Under the pieces are notes generated by a model. It searched no databases. It was not told the DNA's origin and was given only the letters and a program-made list of their open reading frames with translations. Made by a program: the position numbers and the translations under genes. Positions 26,605-36,564 of a DNA stretch of 64,000 nt are shown here, one piece after another. The stretch lies in the NCBI RefSeq assembly GCF_029910655.1, contig NZ_CP123897.1:2221547-2285546 (forward strand). The letters run 5' to 3'. Source of the DNA: Methylomonas sp. UP202 (GTDB lineage: Bacteria > Pseudomonadota > Gammaproteobacteria > Methylococcales > Methylomonadaceae). The stretch's first letter is position 1. Every line of letters begins with the position of its first letter.

Positions 26605-27312
26605 ATGAGTAGCATCAGCAGCATTAACGGTTCCGGCGCGGGAGCGATGTACGGCGGCATGAAAGCCTTGCAAAAACCCGATACCGCCAAAATGGCCGAG
26701 GACTTGTTTTCCAAGCTGGACACCAAGGGCCAGGGCTATATCGAAAAGAGCGATTTACAAGCGGCGTTGAGCAATGTGTCCGGTTCGGATTCGAGCTCGA
26801 ATAGCAGCGCCGACGACCTGTTTGCTAAGTTGGATGGCGATGGCGACGGCAAGGTAACCCAATCGGAAATGCAGGCAACCCTGGAAAAATTGGCATCGGA
26901 GTTAGACGGCCCGTTTCCGAGGATGCGGATGCAAGGGCAGGGCGACATGCCACCGCCGGGCGGCGAGGACGATTCAGGTTTGACCAAGGATCAATTATCC
27001 AGTATGTCGGAGAAATTGAGTGCCACCGACAGCGAAGGTTCGCAAACGCTAAGCGATATCGCCGCCAACTTTGACGCCGCCGACAGCAACGGTGACGGCA
27101 AGGTCAGCGCCAGCGAGGCCAAGGCTTACGAAGACGCCAAAAACACGTCGGGGTCGGATACCGCTTCGGCCGATTCGGCCACGACGGCTGCATCCGGCGG
27201 CACTTCCAGCCTCGACCAACAATTCATGAAACAAATGATGCAACTGATTCATGCCTATGGCGGCGGAGGCGATAGAGACCGCAATGGCGCCGGGATTTCG
27301 ACGACCGCTTGA
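26605..27312 (+). CDS. EF-hand calcium-binding-like protein (XopAW type)
   Basis: A 235-residue acidic protein with EF-hand loops DTKGQGYIEKSD (about residues 39-50), DGDGDGKVTQSE (77-88) and DSNGDGKVSASE (about 155-166). A Pro/Gly linker separates the halves and the tail is Ser/Thr/Ala/Gly-rich. No signal peptide is evident. Position-2 proline, typical of the lanthanide-binding loops of lanmodulin, is absent, so calcium is the likelier ligand. The function is unknown; it is a single gene opposite to the sensor kinase that follows. Confidence 0.8.
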   Translation: MSSISSINGSGAGAMYGGMKALQKPDTAKMAEDLFSKLDTKGQGYIEKSDLQAALSNVSGSDSSSNSSADDLFAKLDGDGDGKVTQSEMQATLEKLASELDGPFPRMRMQGQGDMPPPGGEDDSGLTKDQLSSMSEKLSATDSEGSQTLSDIAANFDAADSNGDGKVSASEAKAYEDAKNTSGSDTASADSATTAASGGTSSLDQQFMKQMMQLIHAYGGGGDRDRNGAGISTTA

Positions 27313-27449
27313 GGCATCCGCCCATGGAGGCGGCAAGCGGCTTGGTCGGTACGCGCCGGTCTTTACGCCGCGTTGCCGCCAATCGCACGGTTGATGGGCA
27401 CGCAGACTGTTCGGTCGTGCTCCGGACCGAGGCCGGTTTGGTCGGTGGG

Positions 27450-28997
27450 TCAAGTGTGGGTGCTTGCCGAGCTTGGGGCGCCGAGCGGAAATTCCAGGAT
27501 GATTTTCAAGCCGCCGCGCGGCCGGTTGACCGCATGGATGCTGCCGCGGTGGGCCGCCACGGCCCGTAATGCAATCGTCAAACCCAGGCCGGTACTGCCT
27601 GCCTTGTTGTGATTGCGGCTACGGAAAAATGGCTGAAATATCATTTCCAGTTCGGCTTCCGGCACGCCGGGGCCGTCGTCTTCGACCGAGACAGTGGCGA
27701 GCTTGCCGTCCGAGTTGAGTGCGATCGCGACCGCGCCGTCGGTACGACAATGCTGAACCGCGTTGCGGATGACGTTCTCGAAGGCGCGGTGCAGCAACTC
27801 GGCGTCGCCGCGCAACAGGATTTCGCCGCCCGCCCGGTAGACTAGGCGGATGCGGCCGGCGGCCTCCAGTTCGGCGTCGGCGACGATGTCGCCCAGCAAT
27901 TCGTCGAGGTCGACGGTTTCGGTCGGTTTCGACGACACGCCACTTTCCAAGCGCGATAGCATCAATAGCTCGCCGATCAAATCGCTCATGCGCTGCGATT
28001 CGCGTTCGATGCGCTCCAATGTGGCCGGCAATTTGGCGGGCATTTGCTGTACTAGACCGATCGCGGCCTGGATGCGGGCCAGCGGCGAGCGCAGCTCATG
28101 GGAGACGTCGTGCAACAAGCGCTGTTGAGCGTGGACCAAGTCGCCGATTTGTCCGGCCATGTGATCGAAGTCGCGGCCTAGATCGGATAATTCGTCGTGG
28201 CGATGTCCCATGCGATCGGCGATGCGGGTGTCCAGCTGGCCTTGGGCCAGCGCGGCGAACGCCGCGCGCAGGGTGCGGATCGGTTTGGCGAAGTACCAAG
28301 CCAACAGGCTGCTGAACAGCAGACCGGCCAGGGTGCCGGCGGCGATAGGCAACACCGGCGGCGGAGGCTCGCGAGACGGCGGTCCGCCGTCGCCGAATTC
28401 CGGCGGCGGACCGCCTCGATGTAGTAGACCGTCGCGCGGCGGCGGGCCTGAATCGGCGAAGTCGGGTTTTGGTCCGCGATCGTCGTGATGATCGAAGTCG
28501 GGAGGACGCGGCGGCGGATCGTCGAAGAAATGCGGTTCGCCGGCGCGTAGCAACGGTTTCAGGACGTCTGTCAGACCGAATTCGCGCGCCGGAATAAACA
28601 GCAGATACTGCCGACCATCCCCGGCGGAAATTTCTCGCAACGCGTCGGGATAAGTGCCTTTGTCGTGCAATTCGCGCGCTTGCTTCAAGACCTCCGGTGA
28701 CAGCTCGCGATTCAACACGTCGCGGCCGTCGTTATCCACCGCGAAAATTGCCGGAAATCGGGTTTGGCTCAAGGCGCCGAGAAACTCGCGTAACGCGTCG
28801 GAGCCGCCGTGAGTCAGAATCCGCGCGGCGACTTCGATCAACGCCGCGCGGCGGACGTCGATCGTTTGGTTGCGCGCTTGATTCTCGGCCGCGTGTTGGG
28901 CGTTATGGCGCAACCAGACTACGCTGCCGACACCGAAGCCGGCGGTCAGCAAGGCCAGCCAGAAGGCGAAAAAAAACTTCCAGAACAAACGGTCCAT
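27450..28997 (-). CDS. Cpx-like sensor histidine kinase
   Basis: A 515-residue kinase: TM1 (about 8-28), a periplasmic sensor (about 30-215), TM2 (about 217-235), HAMP, then HisKA and HATPase_c. The phosphoacceptor is His300 in HDVSHELRSPLA; the ATP-binding motifs are NVIRNAVQH, EDDGPGVPEAE and GSTGLGLTIA. Unusually, the last 60 residues before TM2 are extremely Pro/Asp/His/Gly-rich (e.g. FFDDPPPRPPDFDHH), suggesting metal binding or an extended linker. It is 4 bases downstream of its response regulator. Together they resemble CpxAR or the copper-responsive relatives; the inducing signal is unknown. Confidence 0.88.
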   Translation of the reverse strand: MDRLFWKFFFAFWLALLTAGFGVGSVVWLRHNAQHAAENQARNQTIDVRRAALIEVAARILTHGGSDALREFLGALSQTRFPAIFAVDNDGRDVLNRELSPEVLKQARELHDKGTYPDALREISAGDGRQYLLFIPAREFGLTDVLKPLLRAGEPHFFDDPPPRPPDFDHHDDRGPKPDFADSGPPPRDGLLHRGGPPPEFGDGGPPSREPPPPVLPIAAGTLAGLLFSSLLAWYFAKPIRTLRAAFAALAQGQLDTRIADRMGHRHDELSDLGRDFDHMAGQIGDLVHAQQRLLHDVSHELRSPLARIQAAIGLVQQMPAKLPATLERIERESQRMSDLIGELLMLSRLESGVSSKPTETVDLDELLGDIVADAELEAAGRIRLVYRAGGEILLRGDAELLHRAFENVIRNAVQHCRTDGAVAIALNSDGKLATVSVEDDGPGVPEAELEMIFQPFFRSRNHNKAGSTGLGLTIALRAVAAHRGSIHAVNRPRGGLKIILEFPLGAPSSASTHT

Positions 28998-29001
28998 CGG
29001 G

Positions 29002-29685
29002 TCAGGCTTTAATCATTTGATAGCCCTGGCCGCGCACGGTCTGGATATAGGAGCGGCCGTCCTGTTGAGTGCCGAGTTTCTGGCGAATACTGCTCATGTG
29101 TACGTCGATGCTGCGGTCGAAGCGCGCCAGCGGCCGGCCCAGGGCTTTCTCCGACAACTCGTTCTTGCTGACGATATGGCCGACGTGGCTGGCCAGGGTT
29201 TCCAGCAAATTGAACTCGGTGCTGGTCAGTTCCAAGTCGCGCTCGAACCACAGCGCTTTGCGTTTCTCGCTCCAGATCTTCAGCGGTCCGGCAACGATAG
29301 GGCCGGATGAGGTCGCGGTATCGCGCTGAACCCGCCGCAAAATCGCACGTATCCGCGCCACCAATTCGCGGGGCGTACACGGTTTGGGGACGTAGTCGTC
29401 GGCACCGGACTCAAGGCCGATGATTCGGTCGACGTCGTCGCCCTTGGCGGTAAACATCAGAATCGGCAAACGGCTTTCGGCGCGAATTTTTGCGAGGACT
29501 TCGGTGCCTTTGATGTCGGGGAGCATGATGTCCAAGATCGCCAGTTGATACCCGCCGGACAGGGCTTTTGCCAGGCCGGTGGCGCCGTCGTTGGCAATGT
29601 CCACGCCAAACCCTTCCTGTTGCAGGTATTCGCCGAACAGCGCGGCCAGTTCGGTGTCGTCGTCGATAATCAGTACAGTGTTCAT
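29002..29685 (-). CDS. Cpx-like OmpR-family response regulator
   Basis: A 227-residue regulator with a receiver domain (acidic pocket IIDDD at 7-11, phosphoacceptor Asp52 in LAILDIMLPD, Lys in TAKGDD) and a winged-helix OmpR output domain (LELTSTEFNLLETLASHVGHIVSK, RSIDVHMSSIRQKLG, RGQGYQM). It is first in the regulator-kinase operon and divergent from the Spy-like gene, with a CpxR-type box between. Confidence 0.9.
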   Translation of the reverse strand: MNTVLIIDDDTELAALFGEYLQQEGFGVDIANDGATGLAKALSGGYQLAILDIMLPDIKGTEVLAKIRAESRLPILMFTAKGDDVDRIIGLESGADDYVPKPCTPRELVARIRAILRRVQRDTATSSGPIVAGPLKIWSEKRKALWFERDLELTSTEFNLLETLASHVGHIVSKNELSEKALGRPLARFDRSIDVHMSSIRQKLGTQQDGRSYIQTVRGQGYQMIKA

Positions 29686-29759
29686 AACGGGGAATCTCTA
29701 AGCTAGACCGGTTCATGATAACGGCCGGCGTCGGCGCGCGCCAGCGTCGGATCGCCGCA

Positions 29760-29774
29760 TTTACCTGAATTTAC
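29760..29774 (-). promoter_or_regulatory. CpxR-type binding box
   Basis: On the minus strand it reads GTAAA-TTCAG-GTAAA, the two tandem GTAAA half-sites with a 5-base spacer known for CpxR. It lies between the divergent regulator and Spy-like genes, about 75 bases from the former and 98 from the latter. The match is exact; use by this regulator is inferred. Confidence 0.65.
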
Positions 29775-29871
29775 ATCGCTCTAACGCCACTTAACTTAGC
29801 GATTGGCATACTGGATTCCGACGCCGCCCGCTAGGCGATGTCGAATTCTTAATCGACTTCGAGGAAACTCT

Positions 29872-30375
29872 ATGAACAAACCATTTTCTTATTTAGCACT
29901 GATGTTGGCGCTACCGATCGCCGCCCAGGCTCAACCGACGTTCGGCTCCGCGCCGCGCGATTGGGCGGTCATGTACGCCAATAACGATGTTGATCCTGAA
30001 TTGGAGGGGCCCGCGCACGGCGGGCGGCCGCCGCATCATCAGGGTAAACATCCCGGTGGTGAGTTGCCGCCTTATCTGGCCAAGTTGGAGCTGTCCGAGC
30101 AGCAGAAAACCGCGATTAAGGCGCTGATCAAGACTACGCTCGGCGAACCCGGCGCCAAGCGCGACGAATTTCGGGACGCGGTGCGCGAACAGCATAAACT
30201 GTCGTTTTCCAGCGAATTTTCCGAGGACGCCGCCGCGAAGTTAATCGACAATCAATTGGCCGAACAACGTCGCGCCATGCTGCAAAAAGCCAAGTTGGAC
30301 AACGGTGTTTTCAAGCTGTTGACCAGCGAACAACAGCAAGCGATGTTGGCCGACATGGCCAAGCGCGATCATTGA
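29872..30375 (+). CDS. Spy/CpxP-like periplasmic protein
   Basis: From the ATG at 29872, 167 residues with a signal peptide (MNKPFSYLALMLALPIAAQA). A His/Pro/Gly-rich segment (GPAHGGRPPHHQGKHPGG, about 44-62) precedes an alpha-helical part with heptad-like Leu/Gln/Lys pattern (LELSEQQKTAIKALI, LIDNQLAEQRRAML) as in LTXXQ-type Spy/CpxP proteins. These bind envelope stress signals or metals and feed back on the sensor kinase. It sits under the same divergent promoter region as the regulator. Confidence 0.7.
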   Translation: MNKPFSYLALMLALPIAAQAQPTFGSAPRDWAVMYANNDVDPELEGPAHGGRPPHHQGKHPGGELPPYLAKLELSEQQKTAIKALIKTTLGEPGAKRDEFRDAVREQHKLSFSSEFSEDAAAKLIDNQLAEQRRAMLQKAKLDNGVFKLLTSEQQQAMLADMAKRDH

Positions 30376-30505
30376 ACAGATCTGCTGATCGCTCATAGCC
30401 CAACCCTCTGGATTGGCGCTACGGCGATCGAATTCGATTGACCGTCCGCCGCATCGGGATTTTCCTCAATGCACCAAAATAGAAAATTATTAATGACCAA
30501 ACTGG

Positions 30506-30575
30506 CATAATTTCGTAAAATTGGCCTGTTTTTATCTCTCTGGAACGGGATGAGTCGCAAGACTTATCCCGTTTT
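30506..30575 (+). promoter_or_regulatory. carAB leader with terminator-like hairpin
   Basis: A -10-like CATAAT at 30506-30511 is followed by a hairpin at 30544-30573, AACGGGATGAGTC / GACTTATCCCGTT with a GCAA loop and one wobble pair, then TTTTC. It ends 24 bases before the carA TTG start. The shape is that of a terminator in the leader, so attenuation of carAB is possible; it might instead end an upstream transcript. Confidence 0.5.
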
Positions 30576-30596
30576 CTACATCTAAGGTGGCCAATC

Positions 30597-31730
30597 TTGA
30601 ATAAACCTGCATTACTGGTATTGGAAGACGGGACGGTGTTTCACGGGGCGTCGATCGGCGCCGACGGTTGTTCCGTGGGGGAAGTGGTATTTAACACGGC
30701 ACTGACCGGTTATCAGGAAATACTCAGCGATCCGTCCTACGCCAAACAGATCGTCACTTTGACCTATCCGCATATCGGTAACGTCGGCACCAACGCCGAA
30801 GACGACGAATCGGCCAAGGTCTACGCCAGCGGTCTGGTCGTGCGTGATTTGCCGCAATTGGCCAGCAACTGGCGTATCGAAAAAACCTTGCCGCAATACT
30901 TGCGCGAACAAAACGTTGTCGCTATCGCCGACATCGATACCCGGCAATTGACCCGTCTGCTGCGCGATAAAGGCGCGCAACGCGGCTGCATCATGGCCGG
31001 CGATGCCGTCGACGTCGAGGTTGCCAAGGCCGCCATCGACGGTTTTCCAGGCTTGCAGGGTATGGATCTGGCTAAGGAAGTCACGACCGCGCGAGCCTAC
31101 GAATGGACCGAGACGGTCTGGAAATTGGGCGAAGGCCACGCGCAAGCGTCGAATTTAACCAAGCACGTGGTGGCTTACGATTTCGGCGTCAAACGCAACA
31201 TTCTCCGCTTGTTGGTCAGTCGCGGATGCCGGGTCACCGTCGTTCCGGCCCAAACGCCGGCCGAGCAGGTGTTGGCGATGAATCCCGACGGCGTGTTCTT
31301 GTCGAACGGCCCTGGCGATCCGGAGCCGTGCGATTACGCAATCGCCGCGATCCGAGCCATCATCGAGAAAAAATTGCCGGTGTTCGGCATCTGCCTGGGA
31401 CACCAATTGCTGGCTTTGGCCAGCGGCGCTAAAACCGAGAAGATGAAATTTGGTCATCACGGCGCCAACCATCCGGTGCAGGAGTTGGCGAGCGGTCGGG
31501 TCATGATCAGCAGTCAAAACCACGGTTTCGCGGTCAGCGCCGACAGCCTGCCGGCTAACTTAAAGCCTACCTATGTGTCGTTGTTCGACGGCAGTTTGCA
31601 AGGCATTGCCCGTACCGACGTGCCGGCCTTCAGTTTTCAAGGTCATCCGGAAGCCAGCCCCGGCCCGCACGATGTCGAGTCCTTGTTCGACGTTTTTCTG
31701 GAAATGATGAACCAGCCTCGTTCCGCTTAA
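30597..31730 (+). CDS. carA: Carbamoyl-phosphate synthase small subunit
   Basis: The glutamine amidotransferase subunit, supplying ammonia to CarB for arginine and pyrimidine synthesis. 377 residues, normal length. The N-terminal CPSase domain ([30 protein letters not shown]) leads to a class I GATase with nucleophile Cys266 in FGICLGHQL and the His/Glu dyad in [11 protein letters not shown]. The start is a TTG with AAGGTGG upstream; no ATG is better placed. It is 18 bases ahead of carB. Confidence 0.96.
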   Translation: MNKPALLVLEDGTVFHGASIGADGCSVGEVVFNTALTGYQEILSDPSYAKQIVTLTYPHIGNVGTNAEDDESAKVYASGLVVRDLPQLASNWRIEKTLPQYLREQNVVAIADIDTRQLTRLLRDKGAQRGCIMAGDAVDVEVAKAAIDGFPGLQGMDLAKEVTTARAYEWTETVWKLGEGHAQASNLTKHVVAYDFGVKRNILRLLVSRGCRVTVVPAQTPAEQVLAMNPDGVFLSNGPGDPEPCDYAIAAIRAIIEKKLPVFGICLGHQLLALASGAKTEKMKFGHHGANHPVQELASGRVMISSQNHGFAVSADSLPANLKPTYVSLFDGSLQGIARTDVPAFSFQGHPEASPGPHDVESLFDVFLEMMNQPRSA

Positions 31731-31748
31731 AGATTTCCCTAGAGTGAT

Positions 31749-34700
31749 ATGCCAAAAAGAACCGACATAAAATCGATTTTGTTACTGGGCGCCGGACCGA
31801 TCGTGATCGGTCAGGCTTGCGAGTTCGACTACTCCGGCACCCAGGCCTGCAAAGCCTTGCGCGAAGAAGGCTACCGGGTAATCCTGGTCAACTCCAATCC
31901 GGCGACGATCATGACCGATCCGGACATGGCCGACGCGATTTACATCGAGCCTATCGACTGGCAAACCGTCGAGAAAATCATCGAAAAAGAGCGTCCCGAC
32001 GCGGTGCTGCCGACGATGGGCGGCCAGACCGCGCTGAATTGCGCGTTGGCCTTGGACAAGCATGGCGTTCTGGCCAAATACGGCGTCGAAATGATCGGCG
32101 CCACCAAGGAAGCCATCAACAAGGCCGAGGATCGCGATCTGTTCAACCAGGCGATGCGCAAGATCGGCCTGGAAGTAGCGCGCTCGCAAGTCGCTCATAG
32201 CATGGAGGAAGCTTTCGCGGCTCAGGAAAAAGTTGGCTATCCGACCATCATCCGGCCGTCGTTTACGATGGGCGGTAGCGGTGGCGGTATTGCCTACAAT
32301 CGCGAGGAATTCATTGAGATTTGCGAGCGCGGCTTGTATTTGTCGCCGACCAACGAACTGTTGATCGAAGAATCGGTTTTGGGCTGGAAAGAGTTCGAGA
32401 TGGAGGTGGTCCGCGATTCCAAGGATAACTGCATCATCATTTGCTCTATCGAGAATTTCGACCCGATGGGCGTGCATACCGGCGATTCGATTACCGTCGC
32501 GCCGGCGCAAACCCTGACCGACAAGGAATATCAGATTCTGCGTAACGCTTCGCTGGCGGTATTGCGGGAGATCGGGGTCGATACCGGCGGTTCCAACGTG
32601 CAGTTCGCGATCAACCCCGACAATGGTCGTTTGATTGTCATCGAGATGAATCCGCGCGTGTCGCGCTCGTCGGCATTGGCTTCCAAAGCCACCGGCTTTC
32701 CGATTGCCAAGGTTGCCGCCAAATTGGCGGTCGGTTTTACGTTGGACGAACTCAAAAACGAGATCACCGGCGGTAAGACGCCGGCGTCGTTCGAGCCGAC
32801 CATCGACTACGTCGTCACGAAAGTACCTCGCTTTGCGTTCGAAAAGTTTCCGCAAGCCAACGACCGGTTGACCACCCAGATGAAATCGGTCGGCGAGGTG
32901 ATGGCGATAGGCCGCACCTTTCAGGAATCGCTGCAAAAAGCCTTGCGCGGCTTGGAAGTCGGAGTTGACGGTCTCGACGAAATTGCCGATCTGGGCGACG
33001 CCAACAGCGAAGACATCATCCTGCGGGAATTGCGCTATCCCGGCCCGCAACGCTTGTGGTATTTGGCCGACGCTTTTCGGAGCGGTTTGAACTTCCAAGA
33101 AATTCATCAAGCATCGAAAATCGACCCTTGGTTCCTGGCGCAAGTCGAGGATTTGATCAATACCGAAAAAACCTTGGCCACCAAAACCCTGGCGACCTTG
33201 GAGCCCGGCGAATTGCTGCGGCTCAAACGCAAGGGGTTTTCCGACAAACGACTGGCGAAGCTGCTGGAAACCAAGGAATCGGAAGTGCGCAACGTGCGTC
33301 ATAAGAAAGGGGTGCGTCCGGTCTACAAGCGCATCGATTCCTGCGCGGCTGAATTTGCATCGGATACCGCCTATCTGTACTCAACCTACGAACAAGAGTG
33401 CGAGGCGAATCCATCCTCTCGGGAAAAAATCGTTATTTTGGGCGGCGGTCCTAACCGGATCGGGCAGGGTATTGAATTCGACTATTGTTGTGTACATGCG
33501 GCGCTGGCCCTGCGGGAAGACGGTTACGAAACCATCATGATCAACTGCAATCCGGAGACGGTATCCACCGACTTCGATACGTCGGATCGCTTGTATTTCG
33601 AGCCGCTAACGCTGGAGGACGTGCTGGAAATCATCGATCTGGAAAAACCCAAGGGCGTCATCGTCCAATACGGCGGACAAACGCCGCTGAAACTGGCGCG
33701 AGCGCTGGAAGCGGCCGGCGCGCCGATTATCGGCACTTCGCCTGATTCGATTGATTTGGCCGAAGATCGCGAACGCTTCCAGAAGTTGCTGGAACGCTTG
33801 AATTTGCTGCAGCCACCGAATGCCACCGCCCGTTCGGTCGAACAGGCCGTCGCGTCGGCGAAGGAAATCGGCTACCCGTTGGTGGTAAGGCCGTCCTACG
33901 TATTGGGCGGTCGGGCGATGGAAATCGTGTTCAACGAGGAAGGCCTGCGCCGTTATATGAAGGAAGCGGTTAGCGTTTCCAACGATTCGCCAGTGTTGCT
34001 GGATAGATTTTTGGACGATGCCGTGGAAATGGATGTCGACGCGATTTACGACGGCGAAACCGTTCTGATCGGCGGCTTGATGGAGCATATCGAGCAAGCG
34101 GGCGTGCATTCCGGCGATTCGGCCTGTTCTTTGCCGCCTTACGATTTGCCGCTGCATATCCAGGATCAGTTGCGGGCGCAGGTTGCGAAAATGGCCGAAG
34201 CGTTAGGCGTTCGCGGCTTGATGAATACCCAGTTCGCGATTCAAGGCGAGACCATCTTTGTGCTGGAGGTCAATCCGCGAGCTTCGCGGACCGCGCCGTT
34301 CGTGTCCAAGGCGACCGGCTATCCATTGGCGAAAATCGCCGCGCGCTGCATGGCCGGTAAATCCTTGAAAGAGCAAGGGGTTACCGAAGAGCGTATTCCC
34401 GAATATTTCTCGGTCAAGGAAGCGGTGTTTCCTTTCATTAAATTCCCCGGCGTAGACCCGTTGTTGGGGCCGGAGATGAAGTCTACCGGCGAGGTAATGG
34501 GCGTCGGCAAGACCTTTGGAGAAGCCTTCGCCAAGTCGCAAAGGGCTTCAGGCGTGGATTTGAGCCATAGTGGTAAGGTGCTGATCAGTATCCGCGACGC
34601 CGACAAGGCAAAATTGCCGGAATTGGCGCGAATGTTGATCGCCAAGAACTACGAGATCGTCGCGACGCGCGGTACCGCGCGGGTTCTGAGGGAAGCGGGC

Positions 34701-34970
34701 ATCGCCTGCCAGGAAGTGTTCAAGGTGAACGAAGGCCGGCCGCATACCGTGGACATGATTAAAAATGGAGAAATCCAATTAGTCGTCAATACCACCGAAG
34801 GGGTCAAGGCGGTGGCGGATTCGTTCACGATGCGGCGTGAGGCCTTGCAGCGCAGGGTCACCTATTACACGACGATGGCCGGCGCTCGCGCCGCGTGCTA
34901 CGCCTTGGGCGAACTCGAAGCCGGCGATGTTAATTGCCTGCGGGATTTACATCAAACCTTTAACGGATGA
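31749..34970 (+). CDS. carB: Carbamoyl-phosphate synthase large subunit
   Basis: The 1073-residue synthetase has the duplicated architecture: an N-terminal ATP-grasp half that makes carboxyphosphate/carbamate (about 1-400, [29 protein letters not shown]), an oligomerisation region (about 400-550), the second ATP-grasp half (about 550-935, [25 protein letters not shown]) and a C-terminal allosteric MGS-like domain (about 940-1073). It follows carA by 18 bases and precedes greA by 20, as in many Gammaproteobacteria. Confidence 0.97.
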   Translation: MPKRTDIKSILLLGAGPIVIGQACEFDYSGTQACKALREEGYRVILVNSNPATIMTDPDMADAIYIEPIDWQTVEKIIEKERPDAVLPTMGGQTALNCALALDKHGVLAKYGVEMIGATKEAINKAEDRDLFNQAMRKIGLEVARSQVAHSMEEAFAAQEKVGYPTIIRPSFTMGGSGGGIAYNREEFIEICERGLYLSPTNELLIEESVLGWKEFEMEVVRDSKDNCIIICSIENFDPMGVHTGDSITVAPAQTLTDKEYQILRNASLAVLREIGVDTGGSNVQFAINPDNGRLIVIEMNPRVSRSSALASKATGFPIAKVAAKLAVGFTLDELKNEITGGKTPASFEPTIDYVVTKVPRFAFEKFPQANDRLTTQMKSVGEVMAIGRTFQESLQKALRGLEVGVDGLDEIADLGDANSEDIILRELRYPGPQRLWYLADAFRSGLNFQEIHQASKIDPWFLAQVEDLINTEKTLATKTLATLEPGELLRLKRKGFSDKRLAKLLETKESEVRNVRHKKGVRPVYKRIDSCAAEFASDTAYLYSTYEQECEANPSSREKIVILGGGPNRIGQGIEFDYCCVHAALALREDGYETIMINCNPETVSTDFDTSDRLYFEPLTLEDVLEIIDLEKPKGVIVQYGGQTPLKLARALEAAGAPIIGTSPDSIDLAEDRERFQKLLERLNLLQPPNATARSVEQAVASAKEIGYPLVVRPSYVLGGRAMEIVFNEEGLRRYMKEAVSVSNDSPVLLDRFLDDAVEMDVDAIYDGETVLIGGLMEHIEQAGVHSGDSACSLPPYDLPLHIQDQLRAQVAKMAEALGVRGLMNTQFAIQGETIFVLEVNPRASRTAPFVSKATGYPLAKIAARCMAGKSLKEQGVTEERIPEYFSVKEAVFPFIKFPGVDPLLGPEMKSTGEVMGVGKTFGEAFAKSQRASGVDLSHSGKVLISIRDADKAKLPELARMLIAKNYEIVATRGTARVLREAGIACQEVFKVNEGRPHTVDMIKNGEIQLVVNTTEGVKAVADSFTMRREALQRRVTYYTTMAGARAACYALGELEAGDVNCLRDLHQTFNG

Positions 34971-34990
34971 ATTGAAGAGGGGAAGAGGAA

Positions 34991-35467
34991 ATGCAGAAAT
35001 TTCCGTTGACCGTGGTCGGCGCCAATAAATTGCGCGCCGAACTGGAAGAGTTGAAAACCGTGGTTCGACCGCGCATTATTCAGGCGATCGCCGAAGCGCG
35101 CGAGCACGGCGATTTGAAGGAGAACGCGGAATATCATGCCGCGCGCGAACAGCAAAGTTTTGCGGAGGGCCGAATTGCCGAGATCGAAGGCAAGTTGTCG
35201 AATGCCAATATTATCGATGTGACCAAAACCGATGCCAACGGAAAGGTGGTGTTCGGCGCTACCGTCGAAATCGAGGATACCGGTTCCGGTAAGGTGGTTG
35301 TCTATCAAATCGTCGGCGAGGACGAAGCCAATATTAAGGAAGGGCGAATTTCGGTCGGTTCGCCGATAGCCAGGGCTTTGATCGGCAAGGAAGTCGAGGA
35401 TGTAGTAGTCGTCAAGGCGCCGGGCGGCGATATCGAGTACGAAATTATTTCAGTAAAATATATTTAG
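34991..35467 (+). CDS. greA: Transcript cleavage factor GreA
   Basis: GreA rescues backtracked RNA polymerase by stimulating transcript cleavage. The 158 residues show the N-terminal coiled coil with acidic tip ([18 protein letters not shown]...[14 protein letters not shown]) and the C-terminal FKBP-like domain ([47 protein letters not shown]). A GAGGGGAAGAGGAA ribosome-binding region precedes the ATG. It ends the carAB-greA unit. Confidence 0.97.
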   Translation: MQKFPLTVVGANKLRAELEELKTVVRPRIIQAIAEAREHGDLKENAEYHAAREQQSFAEGRIAEIEGKLSNANIIDVTKTDANGKVVFGATVEIEDTGSGKVVVYQIVGEDEANIKEGRISVGSPIARALIGKEVEDVVVVKAPGGDIEYEIISVKYI

Positions 35468-35520
35468 CCGGAGTTCGCCGTTGAGAGGGGGCTGACTTTC
35501 TCAACGGCTGCTAGGTGGTG

Positions 35521-35787
35521 TTACTTCTTAGGGTTGGGCCTGAACAACACCGCGATTTGGCCTATCGATTGCACCAGTTCGGCACCGGTTTCCCCACAGA
35601 TTTGTTCGCTGATCGCGGCGCGATCGTCTCTTTCGGCGCGGATTTTGACTTTAATCAGTTCGTGGGCGAGTAGCGCTTGATCGACTTCTTTCACTACGGC
35701 GGGCGTCAAGCCGGCTTGTCCGACCATCACTACCGGGTTGAGGGCGTGCGCCTGGGCTTTCAGTTGTTTTTTTTGGATCGGATTCAC
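35521..35787 (-). CDS. yhbY: Ribosome-associated CRM-domain protein YhbY
   Basis: An 88-residue RNA-binding protein of the CRM family, associated with pre-50S subunits. It has KKQLKAQAHALNPVVMVGQAGLT (the GxxG region), the EVDQALLAHELIKVKI helix and TGAELVQSIGQIAVLFRPN. The start is the GTG at 35787 preceded by GAAGGA. The open frame runs much further upstream, but those residues are not family-like and overlap rlmE. It is divergent from rlmE, the common yhbY-rlmE-ftsH layout. Confidence 0.93.
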   Translation of the reverse strand: MNPIQKKQLKAQAHALNPVVMVGQAGLTPAVVKEVDQALLAHELIKVKIRAERDDRAAISEQICGETGAELVQSIGQIAVLFRPNPKK

Positions 35788-35835
35788 TCTGTTTCCTTCT
35801 GTGGTATTTCCGCAAATTTTACATGAATCGGGCAT

Positions 35836-36456
35836 ATGGCACGCAGCAAAAGTAGTCATCAATGGATGCAGGAACATTTTCAAGACGAGTATGTCAAGAA
35901 GGCCCAAGCGTTGGGATATCGTTCCCGTGCCGTTTTTAAGCTGATTGAAATTCAAGAAAAGGACAAGATTTTACGGCCGGGAATGAATGTCGTCGATTTG
36001 GGCGCCGCTCCCGGCGGTTGGTCGGAGTACGCTCGCAAGATGCTGGCGAAAAGCGACAAGGTGGTCGCGCTGGATTTACTCGCTATCGAGCCGATTGCCG
36101 GCGTTGACTTTATCGAAGGCGATTTTCGCGAGGACGAGGTGTTGCAACAACTTTATCAAGTGCTGGATGGTCGACCGGTACACTTGTTATTGTCGGATAT
36201 GGCCCCCAATATGAGTGGTAGCCGGGAAACCGATCAACCGCGGGCCATCTACTTAGGCGAGCTGGCATTGGATGCCGCCGAGCAGTTTCTAATCCAAGGG
36301 GGGACCTTTTTAATAAAAATGTTTCAAGGCGCTGGTTTCGACGAGTACTATAATCAGGTGCGGCTACGCTTCAACAGCGTGGCAATCCGTAAGCCGAAAG
36401 CGTCGCGACCCAGGAGTAACGAGGTCTATATCCTGGCGAAAGGATTTAAAAAATAA
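35836..36456 (+). CDS. rlmE: 23S rRNA 2'-O-methyltransferase RlmE (FtsJ/RrmJ)
   Basis: RlmE methylates U2552 in 23S rRNA. The 206-residue protein has the SAM site VVDLGAAPGGWSEYA (about 52-66), the catalytic K-D-K-E elements (Lys in SRAVFKLIE, Asp in LLSDMAPNMSG, Lys in FLIKMFQG, Glu near the C-terminus in SNEVYILA). It lies about 110 bases upstream of ftsH as in other proteobacteria. Confidence 0.96.
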   Translation: MARSKSSHQWMQEHFQDEYVKKAQALGYRSRAVFKLIEIQEKDKILRPGMNVVDLGAAPGGWSEYARKMLAKSDKVVALDLLAIEPIAGVDFIEGDFREDEVLQQLYQVLDGRPVHLLLSDMAPNMSGSRETDQPRAIYLGELALDAAEQFLIQGGTFLIKMFQGAGFDEYYNQVRLRFNSVAIRKPKASRPRSNEVYILAKGFKK

Positions 36457-36564
36457 GGAAAGTCCCCGCTGATCGAGCTATGATGGGCGGCGAGCTACGA
36501 GTATACCTGATACAATTACTCGGTTTATAAACGTTTGGAGCCATTCCTGGCCGGAGCGCGTACT

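Noticed and set aside
26605-27312. Lanmodulin-like lanthanide protein
   Set aside because: EF loops lack the position-2 proline, and there is no signal peptide.
31782-33302. Long minus-strand open frame (506 codons) opposite carB
   Set aside because: It mirrors the carB codons; composition is that of an antisense frame.
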